Notes under the pieces: generated by a model
The model's input: only the letters and a program-made list of their open reading frames with translations
Database searches by the model: none
What the model was told of the DNA's origin: nothing
In this document: positions 1 to 10,158 of the stretch, one piece after another
Numbering within the stretch: the stretch's first letter is position 1
Layout: each line of letters opens with the position of its first letter
DNA from: Owenia fusiformis
Lineage: Eukaryota; Annelida; Polychaeta; Sabellida; Oweniidae
Reading direction: 5' to 3'
Length of the DNA stretch: 60,000 bases
NCBI GenBank assembly: GCA_903813345.2
Contig: CAIIXF020000009.1
Coordinates: forward strand, 13,406,347 to 13,466,346
Position numbers and translations under genes: made by a program

Positions 1-125
1 TGAAGCAAATGTAAGACGTCCTCATGAAGTAAATATAAGTCATCCTTATGAAGCAAATGTAGGTCACCACCATAAAGCATCCAATGAAGCAAATAATATC
101 GACATTATGAAGGAAATATATGTCC
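1..125. repeat. Degenerate short tandem repeat at the window edge
   Basis: The motif tgaagcaaatgta and close variants (tgaagtaaatata, tgaagcaaataat, tgaaggaaatata) recur every 25-35 bases across the first ~125 bases. The array is imperfect and probably continues to the left of the window. No coding potential is visible. Confidence 0.6.
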
Positions 126-975
126 CGTGGTTTCAAAAGAAGTCATATGAAGCCATTCAGAGTGAAAACTATTTGCCCATTTTACTGACTGGGATTACCT
201 GACAATGGTTCTATGTTTTAGAAAGGGCCCATATTGATCAATGTAAACAGTGTTCATTTGGTTGAGATTAAGTGTGCAGTTGGCAGTTACTTAACATAAT
301 ATTTCAATGCAAAAATACAAAATATTGGACAATAATTCACAATTAGTTTACATAGTGACATTTCTGAAGTCTCAATTTATCTGAGGAAGTCCCAGTTTAT
401 AAAATGTTAATTTGAGCTAGATTGAATTGAATTGCCATCTTTACAATTTGAATGTTTAACATGTAAAATCACAATGTACAGATCAGAGTCCAATGTAGAG
501 CACAATGTAAATACTTAATACTTTAACACGCTGTGAATGTACATATCTCATATTATAAACGCCACATTGATAGTAAAGAGCCATATATGTTGGTAAAGAA
601 ACAACTTAAACACCTGACTGCATCTGATCGCACTGATAGTGGCTGTAGGAGAAAATGTCACAACATGGGAGTACTTTAAGTCTGGCTCAGTAAGTAGACT
701 ATCATCAGGAGTGTTCATGATTCATGAAGCTCCTCTTTAAGTAAAGATTATGAATGAAATTCTTAAAATGGCATTAATTAAAGTGTGATAAACTTGAAAA
801 AACAGGTTTACCGAAGATTTCATTACAGATTAAGTCAATTGAATCCTAAGAATGGTGTACACAGTCTTAAACTCAGAATGTCAGGGTTTCTAATTTGAAT
901 GGCATCTTCCATGGAAAACAATAGGTTTTAATATATGATTGATACATGACATAAAACGATACAAATATGTTTCAG
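126..975. other. Intron or upstream DNA of the thioesterase-like gene, no feature seen
   Basis: This AT-rich stretch precedes the acceptor TTTCAG at 970-975. I could not identify a further upstream exon with a recognisable hotdog sequence, so the 5' exon or exons of the neighbouring gene either lie left of the window or are too short to recognise here. Confidence 0.5.
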
Positions 976-1067
976 GCGGTACCACTATGATGTATCAATG
1001 AAAGGAGATGGCAGTGAGGCATATGTTATTCTACCAGGTCTCTCATACTACGACTTCGATAGAACAG
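976..1067 (+). CDS. Internal exon of a double hotdog acyl-thioesterase-like gene
   Basis: The exon is bounded by acceptor TTTCAG (ends 975) and donor GTAAGA (starts 1068). Base 976 completes a codon from an unseen upstream exon. Bases 977-1066 read RYHYDVSMKGDGSEAYVILP followed by GLSYYDFDRT, and base 1067 is the first base of a Gly codon completed by the next exon. The tail YYDFDRTGN resembles the start of a hotdog domain (Asp near the N terminus, then Gly-Asn before the central helix). Because the reading frame joins exactly to the long exon at 1368, this exon is well supported even though it is only 92 bp. Confidence 0.75.
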
Positions 1068-1367
1068 GTAAGAGAACAAAAATCGTCCAGACTCTGACAG
1101 AAATATGACAATCCTGAGAAACAAAGTTGTGCGCTGGTGTGAATGAAGTTTGTGTCCGAGCTTTAAATTTAAACACGTTCCACCTGTCCAATTTGCCCCC
1201 TGCTCCTTTTAGATAGATAACATGTAGATGGCAGCTTGCAATTCGTTTATTCAGTGAAAATAGCCTTATGCACTATTAATGTTTATTATTGCAAATGATA
1301 TTGATATGATCACAAAGACTGAAAGAAAGTGCACGATGATGACTATTAGTATTTGATTTTGTTTCAG

Positions 1368-2125
1368 GAAATCCGAATATCTGGAAGTTACAAAAACTCT
1401 TATCATTAGCTCGTGGTATCGTATACCACGACACCACTAACTCTACTGGCAAGCCATACGTAGAATACAATGAAATGATCAAAGACAGATTCACTTTCAT
1501 GGCCTCCGCTGAAATCGAACTTTCAGACGAATTTTACAAAATGGCAGGTTCAGTCCAAGTTCCTTTATCTGTTCACGTCAATCTGGGATACATCGGCAAC
1601 TCGTCGATTCTTAGCATGGCTAATGCATATCACGGTGTCAACAATGGTTGGTTGATTAAAAGTAAAAACACAATTGTGACAGTTGACCCCGAAACTCGAC
1701 GTCCAAAGCCTCTTCCTTCTTGGTGGAAAGAGAAATACAGGCCGATATGCTCAGAAAGTGGTCCATTTAAAAAAGAGAAAATCCTCAAAGCGACGAACTG
1801 TTATAGGTACGAAACGAAAGTCAGATGGAGTGATACGGATCGTTACAAACACACTAATCAAGCATCATATATCTACTTCTGCCTAGATGCTGCCACTGAT
1901 GCAAGTTTGTCGAATTTCTATGAGAACATTCAAGGAGATTTTTGCAAATACCACATCAAAAAGATCACTATGGGTTACCACGGGGAAAGTGTTGCCAACG
2001 ATACTGTAGTCATAGAAACGTGGCAAATGGAAGATAAAGATACAGTACATTTTCAAATATCGAAAAAAGGAATAGAAAATGTAATATTTCAGTGTACCAT
2101 TGTGCTTTCTATAAGTAATAACTAG
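1368..2125 (+). CDS. Double hotdog-fold acyl-thioesterase-like protein, last exon
   Basis: This 3' exon follows acceptor GTTTCAG and ends at a TAG stop at 2123-2125. Together with 976-1067 it encodes about 280 residues. The C-terminal half carries KVRWSDTDRYKHTN followed by QASYIYFCLDAA. This fits the 4HBT/hotdog pattern W-x-D-x-D-(x)n-H-x-N, where the Asp and the central helix form the active site of thioesterases. The N-terminal half (YYDFDRTGNPNIWKLQKLL) looks like a second, diverged hotdog. Two hotdogs in tandem is the layout of plant-type acyl-ACP thioesterases, so hydrolysis of an acyl thioester (acyl-CoA or acyl-ACP) is the likely chemistry; the substrate cannot be read from sequence. 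No signal peptide can be judged because the start is missing. The ATG at 1475 is internal to the exon, since the frame is open upstream to the splice site. Alternative: a catalytically inactive hotdog protein. Confidence 0.72.
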
Positions 2126-3265
2126 TACACTTATATCAATAACCATACCCAATTATTTTAAGAGATGGCACAAGAAAGAAACACGAACGTAATTTTACTC
2201 CCTTTTCCTACTGGTAAACAACCCCCTGACCCCCCCCTGCTATTGCTATTTATTGTATAGGAGTCTAAGAAAAGGAAGGTTTAACAAATACAGAATTTGT
2301 TGTTTGACGCGTATACAAACAAACGTATCGCCATATGATAACATGAGGTATAACACTTTTCAAAAATGATTTTGTTCCACCGGTGTCTTAAGTTACTCGA
2401 ATCTTCTGGATACATTCGATATTATTTTTATATCCTAAACACGAGAAAAAATGTCCTGTATCCAGGTTTCTACAGAAGTGACTGCTGAAATTAAACTAAT
2501 CAAACCACTTATAATGTGGCTGCCTCGTATACAAAAGGCTTTCATTTTATTCATAAAAACTAACAGGGTACCCATTGGGAATGTAAAATCCCCGGTTGTT
2601 CGACTTTTGCACCATGGCATCTCCTGAGCAATAGAATATTTAGACAGAACATATCAATATATTTAGGCTGGGTCTAAATTTCAGGAATATACGTCATTTT
2701 TGAAAAATTGGCCTCGATTTTAAAAAAATGGGTCCATATTTTTAAAAATTGGGTCAAAACTTTCAACAAGCCAACATTTTAGGACTCTTTTTTCATCCTA
2801 GCATTTTTATCTATTTTTGCATACTAGCATTTTTCAGCAAAATGTTATATTTTGAACCCTCTCTTGTGAATTATAAGATATGATAAATTAAACGATCTCG
2901 GAACACTTGTGTTGTCAGAACAGTTGGGCAAGAGTCGGAACACTTGGGTAGTCCAGAACAGTTGGGCTTTCACATACGTACGTGTTCTGTTTTTCTGATT
3001 TCTGCCTTAGAAAATTCAAAATGGCAGCCTAGGAGTCTAGATTGCTCTAGGTAACCCGGAACACTTGGAGCTTCACATACGTACTATTCCGGCACAGGGT
3101 GGATTAAGGTGATACAATCAAGTCTCGCATGCCTATCCAAAAGCAAGGAAAGTGCGATACATTCATTTTTGATCATCGCTTTATTTGTAAAAGTTAGACT
3201 ATTGTTTGATTCCTCACTTTAAGACAATTGAGTTTCCGGCAAGATGGTAACATAATTTGTGAGTA
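2126..3265. other. Intergenic, low-complexity and C-run stretches, no gene seen
   Basis: The interval contains the 3' flank of the thioesterase-like gene and a C-rich run near 2219-2240. It also holds an AT-rich block of gggtc/aaaa-type sequence near 2660-2760, and a short segment near 2895-3090 where ggaacacttg and cacatacgtac recur. I see no coding exon or RNA gene. Confidence 0.5.
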
Positions 3266-4034
3266 CAGTAAAACCTGTATATCTGAACACCTGGCTAATC
3301 CGAACACCTTCCAATTTGAACACTTTTTTCGGTCCCATTTTTTCCTCCCATTGACTCCCATGTTAAAAAAGCTTGAAATCTGAACACCTGCTAATCTGAA
3401 CAGTGAACAACCAAATTTGAAAAACTGATCTGTCTAATCTGAACATTTTTATCAGAAATCAAATGTCTGGACATTTCAATAAAAGTCAGATATTGAGTCA
3501 ATGTTATAGTTGTTATTTATCTTTACATATACAAAGATGTAATCAAAGAACCAATATTGTCCTAATTAACTTATTTAACTCTCGGAGACATCCCTAATTG
3601 TGGAAAACAACAGGATGTTTTGGAAAGGATTGAATACAGGTGTTAATTGGTTTATCTTATTAGAAAAGAACTGAATGTTTTATGTTTGGATTAAGTGAAA
3701 GGTGTGAATCAATAAGATAATTGATTTATAATTATTGGAAATTAACTGGATGTTTTTGATTTGGATTATGAACAGGTCTTAACTGTTTTATATCCCATGG
3801 GTCTGTTATAACTAAGATTCAATCATTAAATGTTTTATAATCACAAAGACAACACAGACAGATTTGCAGACAAGATCGTATTACGAGAAAGAGAAAAAGT
3901 TCAACTCCTAAAAAGTACAGTTTTGAATGAAACCCCCTCTCCCCAGACCAACAAAAACCTCTAAATTTGAACACCTGCCAATTTGAACGCTTTTGGCTGG
4001 TCCCATGGGCGTTCGGATTAGACAGGTTTTACTG
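3266..4034. mobile_element. Non-autonomous TA-flanked DNA transposon, pogo/Tigger-like ends
   Basis: The left end reads CAGTAAAACCTGTATATCTG and the right end is its near-complement, ending ACAGGTTTTACTG. Both ends are flanked by TA, as expected for Tc1/mariner-pogo target duplication. Subterminal sequence on both sides repeats variants of 'tctgaacacctg' and 'gtcccat'. The 769-bp interior has no transposase frame, so this is a deletion derivative or MITE. A 184-bp relative lies at 18709-18892, and broken pieces lie near 11650-11740 and 13600-13965. Confidence 0.8.
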
Positions 4035-5872
4035 TAGTTAGAAAGAACTAAGGATGTATAGTCGTATGTTTCTCAGGAGGAAGATGTCCCACTTCACGAT
4101 AGGTCCAAGAAACGTTTACGTGTTTGCCTACTTGTAATATTGGAATATATATAAATGACAATAGAATCTTCAAAATTGTGATAATGGATCATATGATTAT
4201 GATAATGAAAAGTATATATTGTGTATTTCAGCTTCAGTAGTGCTGACTAAACGTTCACTGAACTATCAATCGCACTTTCCTGTATTGTGGTATTTTTTAC
4301 TTTTGAATAATACAAAATTCAAATGGAAAAATGATTTGTTTTATATTTGTTTCTTTTTTCACCTCCCATCCCCAAGACTTTGCCCCTCGTCGGGACGTTT
4401 ATCATATAGATTATCGTTCGAGTTTGAACAGGGTTATAATATTCCAGATACTTCAATAATTCTTTCAGAAAATAAATTATTAGTGAAAGGAAAATATAAC
4501 CATGATTTTTGAAATAGTAGTAGCCTCCAAGATCTTGCGCTATTTATCTCTATTTATGACCTCAACAGTGACAAGAATAACAGACCTTAATAATAGACAA
4601 TTGGAAATACTTTATATAGAAATAATCAAAATGATAACATAAGTCTTCAAACTCAGTGGACCCTCTCTTTCTATTATGCAGGAAATCCGAATTGTGCCAC
4701 ATCTTGCAAAATAATGTAGTCTGTTAGTCAGTTAATTAAATATTCGTCTACTATTATTGGAAACTGCCATTTTGACCAGCTTTAAATAAATTAGCACTTA
4801 GTATCAGAACTTACAATAAAAATTATAAAATATTAATCTTTAACTTTCAGTCATACCCAGGTTAAATATTATTTTAATCTCACGTTATCTATCAATCTAG
4901 TTGAGCTTTGAACTTTTTATCTGTACAATGTAAATAAATTGATGCTTACTAAGAGAACAGGTTCAGATAAAACAATGGCTGACATCTTCATTTGAACAAA
5001 ACACACATATTGAAAAATGTTATTTATTTACCAAAATTATATAAATATATAATATTTGAAATAGCTATATTACAGTATTACACACGAAATAAAAATGTTT
5101 CAAGTTGATGAAAGTTGTCTATATATATTTGGAATGATCTTTTTCAAAAAAATTACAATTACATGTATTGAATGGGTGATTAGCCTAAGGAAATGATTTT
5201 TAAGTCTTGGAATGTTAAGGAATACAAAACATTTCTGGCTACACTTTATACATGGACTACTATCAAAATAGCTACAGCTGACTTACTAAAACCTAGATGC
5301 AGTGTATAAGTAAATATATATTGACCTCTGCTTAAAAACGTGAATAATACATATATTTACAAAGCATTTTCAAGACAAAATGAAACAAAAAGTTTTCAAA
5401 CATTGAAAATTTGGAAATCAGTTTTCACTCATTTATAAAATACCAATATCCTAGGCAATGTATGATCCAATGGAAACTCCATTGCTAGTTACTTTAAAAA
5501 TGGCTCCAAAGTTTCAAATTATTGAAACTTTACACTTTCATGATTTCAAACGTAGCCCATGATCAGAAAAATATACAGTCGTGGTTCTGATTCATTTTAA
5601 TAATATTGTAATATGTGAAAACGCACAACTCAGAATTGTGGGTGATTTTTTCACTCAGTTGTTAACATTTTAATCTGTCAGTGTTATAAATCACCAATAA
5701 CCTGACTCATTAGGTCATATGCTTAAATCCTTAAGGAATGTACATGTTCTACATCTTATTTGTGTTGAATTGGAGTAGACTGTTGCCTGCTTTTAGCCTT
5801 TTGTTTCATGTAGTGATGGTTCTAATGGTACTAAACCATCAAAGGAGTGCAGAGGGTGAGCAAGTACTTTAT
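4035..5872. other. Intergenic DNA, nothing recognised
   Basis: This AT-rich stretch lies between the TA-flanked transposon and the stop codon of the minus-strand BK-beta-like gene. Its right part must include that gene's 3' UTR, but I see no convincing polyadenylation signal close to the stop. The open frame near 4219-4512 has no recognisable domain. Confidence 0.5.
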
Positions 5873-6202
5873 CTAGAACCCAGTGTCCGCAATATTTTCC
5901 CTAGAAGGGGCTGCATGTTGAGAAGCATTATACATAGGAATCTTCTTCTTGTTAAATTTGTCTTTACATATGAGAACGAATCCAATGGCCATGACGGCTA
6001 CAATCAGCACAAAACTGGGAATGGTCATACTGACAATAGCTTCAGTTCTAGTTGCCATCTTCTTGGCGACGATTTCCCATGGACGTGAGGGGTTATAGTA
6101 GCATGTGAATTTTTCTCCCATCTTGTTCAACCATTGGGTCTGCAGAGACCGTATCTCACGTTCATTGTCATATTCATACCGCCTGCATATGTTGTATGAA
6201 CA
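5873..6202 (-). CDS. BK channel beta-subunit-like protein, exon 2 (C-terminal half)
   Basis: On the minus strand, acceptor TTTCCAG precedes TGT at 6202-6200. The frame continues for 109 codons to a stop at 5873-5875. It supplies residues 138-246 of the protein: CSYNICRRYEYDNEREIRS at the start, then KFTCYYNPSRPWEI, then a hydrophobic helix at about residues 193-216, and a basic tail beginning CKDKFNKKK. In vertebrate KCNMB proteins the same order is seen: a Cys-Ser-Tyr, a FxCxxxP element, and a second transmembrane helix close to the C terminus. The Lys-rich cytosolic tail fits the positive-inside rule. Exon 1 is at 6689-7099 and the intron is 486 bp. Confidence 0.75.
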   Translation of the reverse strand, partial: CSYNICRRYEYDNEREIRSLQTQWLNKMGEKFTCYYNPSRPWEIVAKKMATRTEAIVSMTIPSFVLIVAVMAIGFVLICKDKFNKKKIPMYNASQHAAPSRENIADTGF

Positions 6203-6688
6203 CTGGAAATAAATAGAGAATAATTCATAAGCTTTAATCAGTTAATTTCAAATGAGATTTCGTTCTTGTAAAATAAAAATTGACTCAACCCATCAGACTA
6301 CTTATTTACTGTTCATTTTAACTTGAGAAATAAGTTCACTGTTCCCAATTTTCTTAATTATATAATTACCAATAATTCATGGAATAGTAGTATCACAGTC
6401 CTTACTTGTTGGTAATATTTCAGTCACATTTCTGTATGTTATTTACACGTTCAACAATCAATCAAGATATTTTAATTAAAATGTTGCAATGACATTTCCC
6501 CATGATATAATAGAGCTTTCTTAAAATAAGGAATACTTCAGGGTAGGCTAATACATGTACTTTAGGAAGACATTATTTTATATCCAACGATAGCGCTTGG
6601 GCAAATGTTTATTTAAAAATAACAACTCTACAAAAACCACTCTAGAAATATCTACTGATATTATTTGATATATTGGCTTGCATTTTAC

Positions 6689-7099
6689 CTGTGAATAAAT
6701 GCCCTCAAGTTGCCATGGGTGAAGCCTCAAAATACCACCATAATCTTCTCCATATCTGGCATACAAGTCAGCTCCTAAACGGTACATAACATGAATCTGT
6801 AGACATGGGAACCTTGATTCCACGCAGACTTTGTTCAGGCGATCAATTGGCTTGTTGTTTTCCCAGACAATCGTCGTAGTCGTGTAACAATGTTCACATT
6901 CTTGCCATTTCTGATTTTCATAATCTACGGAAGTAACATGGCAGTTCGCAGCTTCAAATTCGCGGCCATTGAATTCCAATTTGTTTACGACAAATTCACG
7001 TACAATCGTGGCTCCACATACTACTAAAACGATGAGAGCGGCCCCTCCTAACAGTATCAAAGGTATAAGAAGCTTCAAATTGCCGTTTTGAGCCTGCAT
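6689..7099 (-). CDS. BK (calcium-activated K+) channel beta-subunit-like protein, exon 1
   Basis: Starting at ATG 7099, 137 codons run to donor CAG|GTAAAA at 6689. Joined in phase 0 to exon 2 they give a 246-residue protein with two membrane helices (about 10-33 and 193-216), short cytosolic ends and a ~160-residue cysteine-rich extracellular loop. Cysteines are visible at about 53, 68, 71, 92, 99, 138, 143 and 171. The strongest family signature is RFPCLQIHVMY at about 96-106, matching the YPCLQV element of KCNMB1-4; NCHVTSVDY (52-60) matches their post-TM1 NCTV element. The predicted role is an auxiliary plasma-membrane subunit modulating a Slo1/BK channel. The family call rests on topology and three short motifs, so a diverged two-TM protein of another family is possible. 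Confidence 0.75.
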
Positions 7100-9640
7100 T
7101 TTGACGGCATAAAGTTGTTTTCAATGTTCCATAAGTTTTTGGTTTACCTGTTCCGCTTTGAAATCGAATGTAGGTCAAATGATTAATCATACAGATGTCG
7201 CTGCAATCGCAGGTAAAGATAGTAGCGACATCTTTCAATAAATTGTACTTGTTGATGTTGACAGATTCCCAAACCAACGTTTTCAATTTCCATACTCAGG
7301 CTAATGTGTTTTAAATACAATGAATTTGAATTTTCCAGCATTCAGCAAAAAGTTGGTATTTTTTGATGCAATGCTATAAAATGTAAAATTTCCTTAACTT
7401 CATCAAACAGAGACATATCAAGAGTTCAACCATGTACAGGATAGGCCATGGCAAAACAAAACCACTACCATTTGCATTCGTTCGACTTCACTTCTTAGAA
7501 GAGAGCTTCGTCTTCACTCTTTCAATTTACAATAAATCTCTGATCTCACCGAATTAATCAGAGTTCGTTGGCGAAATACGAACCACTTTCTATATGGTCA
7601 TTTTCCTCTGACAAACCCGCATTGTTATGAGCACTGGCTTACTGTATTTAGCTGGTGTTCCTTCCACTTGCTGATTGGTTGAGAAAGGGCCAGCGTGGTA
7701 GAAAAAATGATTTATCACCTGGGCTGTCAAAAGCACCAATCTTCGGGATGGGACTGCTAAACTGTCATATAGTCTATAGTAGGCAGAGAGTAGTTTATAA
7801 CTAGACTCTGCGCACAGGGTACAACACATAATTTGTTCATTTATTAATGATTTCAAGTGTTTTGCTAACTTTTTCTCTCTGACAACTTTAATATCTACTG
7901 GGTGTCTCAAAATTGCACTCAAATGAATGGAATAAATCTTTTTTTCTTCATCGAAATATGAAGGTATGATGGGATTCATAAGCATCTAAAAAGTTCTGGT
8001 TTTTGTAAGTTGCTAAAGTGAAACCCAAAAGTAATGCAAACAACTTTGAAATATATATATTGGTGATGTACATGTATTTGTTACAAAATAGGGTAAAAAG
8101 CAACAAACAACACAATTATTCTAAAGTGCATGCCATCCAAAAGAAGTCCATTTGATTTTTAAAACTTTAACAACACTGAACCTAATAAGGGAGGTGGGTT
8201 ACCAAACTTTTGGAGAAGAATGTAACAGGAAAAGGCAGAAAATTGGCAAAAAATCCTCCTCTGATAATTACCTAATTGAAAGAAAGTCAGTTGTTTTAAT
8301 GAATATCAATTTGAAGATTCTCACAGAGTCTTCATAGGATAGACAAACAAAACGAGGAACATTAAATATATATTGATCAATAATATATTTATACTATTAT
8401 GAAAATACATGTTGGTTTTATTTATATTTATTCATAATACTGTCAATCCTGGTTTTACAATGGAATATTATGTAAACAGTTATGCATAGGCTTTCTGAGT
8501 TGCTAAAAATATCTATGCTACTTGTTATCCTTTCCACAATTATTACAGCTTATTTTGATGTACAAAGTAATACTAATGTAATAAATGTAACAATCTTTTA
8601 GTGATTTTAGTTTATGCTCCACATATTAGCACTAGACAGAAATCTGAAAGTCTATCGGAGATAATTATTGTATATCTGTACACTGTTCAAACCATAGTAT
8701 AATTTAAATCTTTCTGGTTGATTTTAAACTATTTTCAATATTTTTTGCATGAAAATAATTTAAATGGGGCTTGAGGGATAGAAATAGATGTGGCAATTTT
8801 ATAATATTTTTGTTTTCATCATATCATGCCTATAGTCGAAGAGTTTTGATTTTATTTCAGGATAACCTTTTTCAATTAATATTTAATCTACTATCTAAAT
8901 TCTTCTTTTAATAGAAAATATAATTAAATAAAAGAGAAACATAGGCATGATCTTTGAAAATATTGCTTCAAATATTTCACACTCTTTCCCTCTAATTCCA
9001 TAAGCATTGGACTTGATAAATTATGAATGGTTAATTGCACTTTGTTTTCTTAAGTACTCGGTTTTCAGGTTGCAAACTAAAACCTTGTGCAACGAACCAT
9101 AAATCAATCATAGACAATTGACACCCTGGTTTAAATCCATTAAACAATAAAAGTTTGCTCCAACCTCATAAACGTCATATACATTTCATACTCAGAGTGG
9201 TCTTGTAAATGTTTGTGGTTTTTAGAGACCCATTCAATATATTGATGCATCACTGCTAATCAACATTGAATGGCAATTCAGATCTGAATCAGCACTGAAT
9301 CTGTGTTGATCAATGGGTTGAGCGAAATGCAGAGAAGATCTCCATTATTTCACTATTGATTTAATGCTGCTCAGTATTGAAGAGTTCGCCTGTGAAGTTC
9401 ATATTTCTGCATCATCATGTGTAATAAAGTTTATTTGATTACTGTGTAACTTGGGTTAACTTAATACTGCTTTATTTTGGATTAGTTTTTTCAAAAATTG
9501 CAAAAGCTTACAGTTCTTTTCAAACTATGTACACATAAGGAGTTCCTCCAGTGAAACAATCAGAAAATCAAGTATATACTAAATTGGGCGATAAAAATAC
9601 AACAAAGCCAACTATAAGTCATTTCTTGCCTGATGTGTTC
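7100..9640. other. Upstream of the BK-beta-like gene and downstream of ACSL; no further gene recognised
   Basis: Both flanking genes are on the minus strand, so this holds the 5' flank of the BK-beta-like gene and the 3' flank of ACSL. A 131-codon open frame on the minus strand (7985-7590) begins with several plausible residues but matches no family I recognise. The rest is AT-rich without repeats that I can define. Confidence 0.45.
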
Positions 9641-9643
9641 AGT

Positions 9644-9649
9644 TTTATT
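9644..9649 (-). promoter_or_regulatory. Candidate polyadenylation signal of ACSL
   Basis: TTTATT on the plus strand is AATAAA on the minus strand, 375 bases beyond the ACSL stop codon. Other AATAAA hexamers occur near 9471 and 9430, so which one is used cannot be decided from sequence alone. Confidence 0.3.
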
Positions 9650-10023
9650 CTTTTTTATCACAACACTATCCAGGTGATTACCATGGTAACATTGTAGTAC
9701 TGGTCCTCCAAAATTTACAATTCTAAAATTAACTCAAGTTACAGTTTTGTGTTTACTTAGTGTTTAATCAGATACCGAATGATCTATCTAAATGGTCAGT
9801 ATTTTTTCCACCATATTTTAGAGGGAAGTCAACATCATGTATATATGTTTCTGTTAATGATACAATGTTATGTTTAGATCATATAAAAAATATAATGATT
9901 GTCTTAATCAACTAAGACACAGTTTTATATAAAAACACATGAACTTTCCAAATGAAAACTGCTTGTGGAAGTTGCTTTGCCATCATCAAAAGGAATGATT
10001 GGTTATTCACATTATCGTCCCAT

Positions 10024-10158
10024 TCACATTTTACTATACATTTCATCCATTTTTGCTTGGAAAAATTGTCTCAATTGTGGTCGTTTTGATTTGAAGGTTG
10101 GTGTGAGAAATCCGTTTTCTACAGAGAACAACTCAGGGTGTATATGTATTGCCTTCAC
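10024..10158 (-). CDS. ACSL last coding exon
   Basis: Acceptor TTTCAG precedes GTG at 10158; TGA stop at 10026-10024. The exon encodes [20 protein letters not shown] and the basic C-terminal end that finishes MYSKM. It starts in phase 0, directly following the FEQ that ends the preceding exon. Confidence 0.93.
   Translation of the reverse strand: MKAIHIHPELFSVENGFLTPTFKSKRPQLRQFFQAKMDEMYSKM

Noticed and set aside
7590-7985. 131-codon minus-strand open frame upstream of the BK-beta-like gene
   Set aside because: No recognisable domain, no splice or start context that favours it, and residue composition is not clearly protein-like; left as unassigned DNA.
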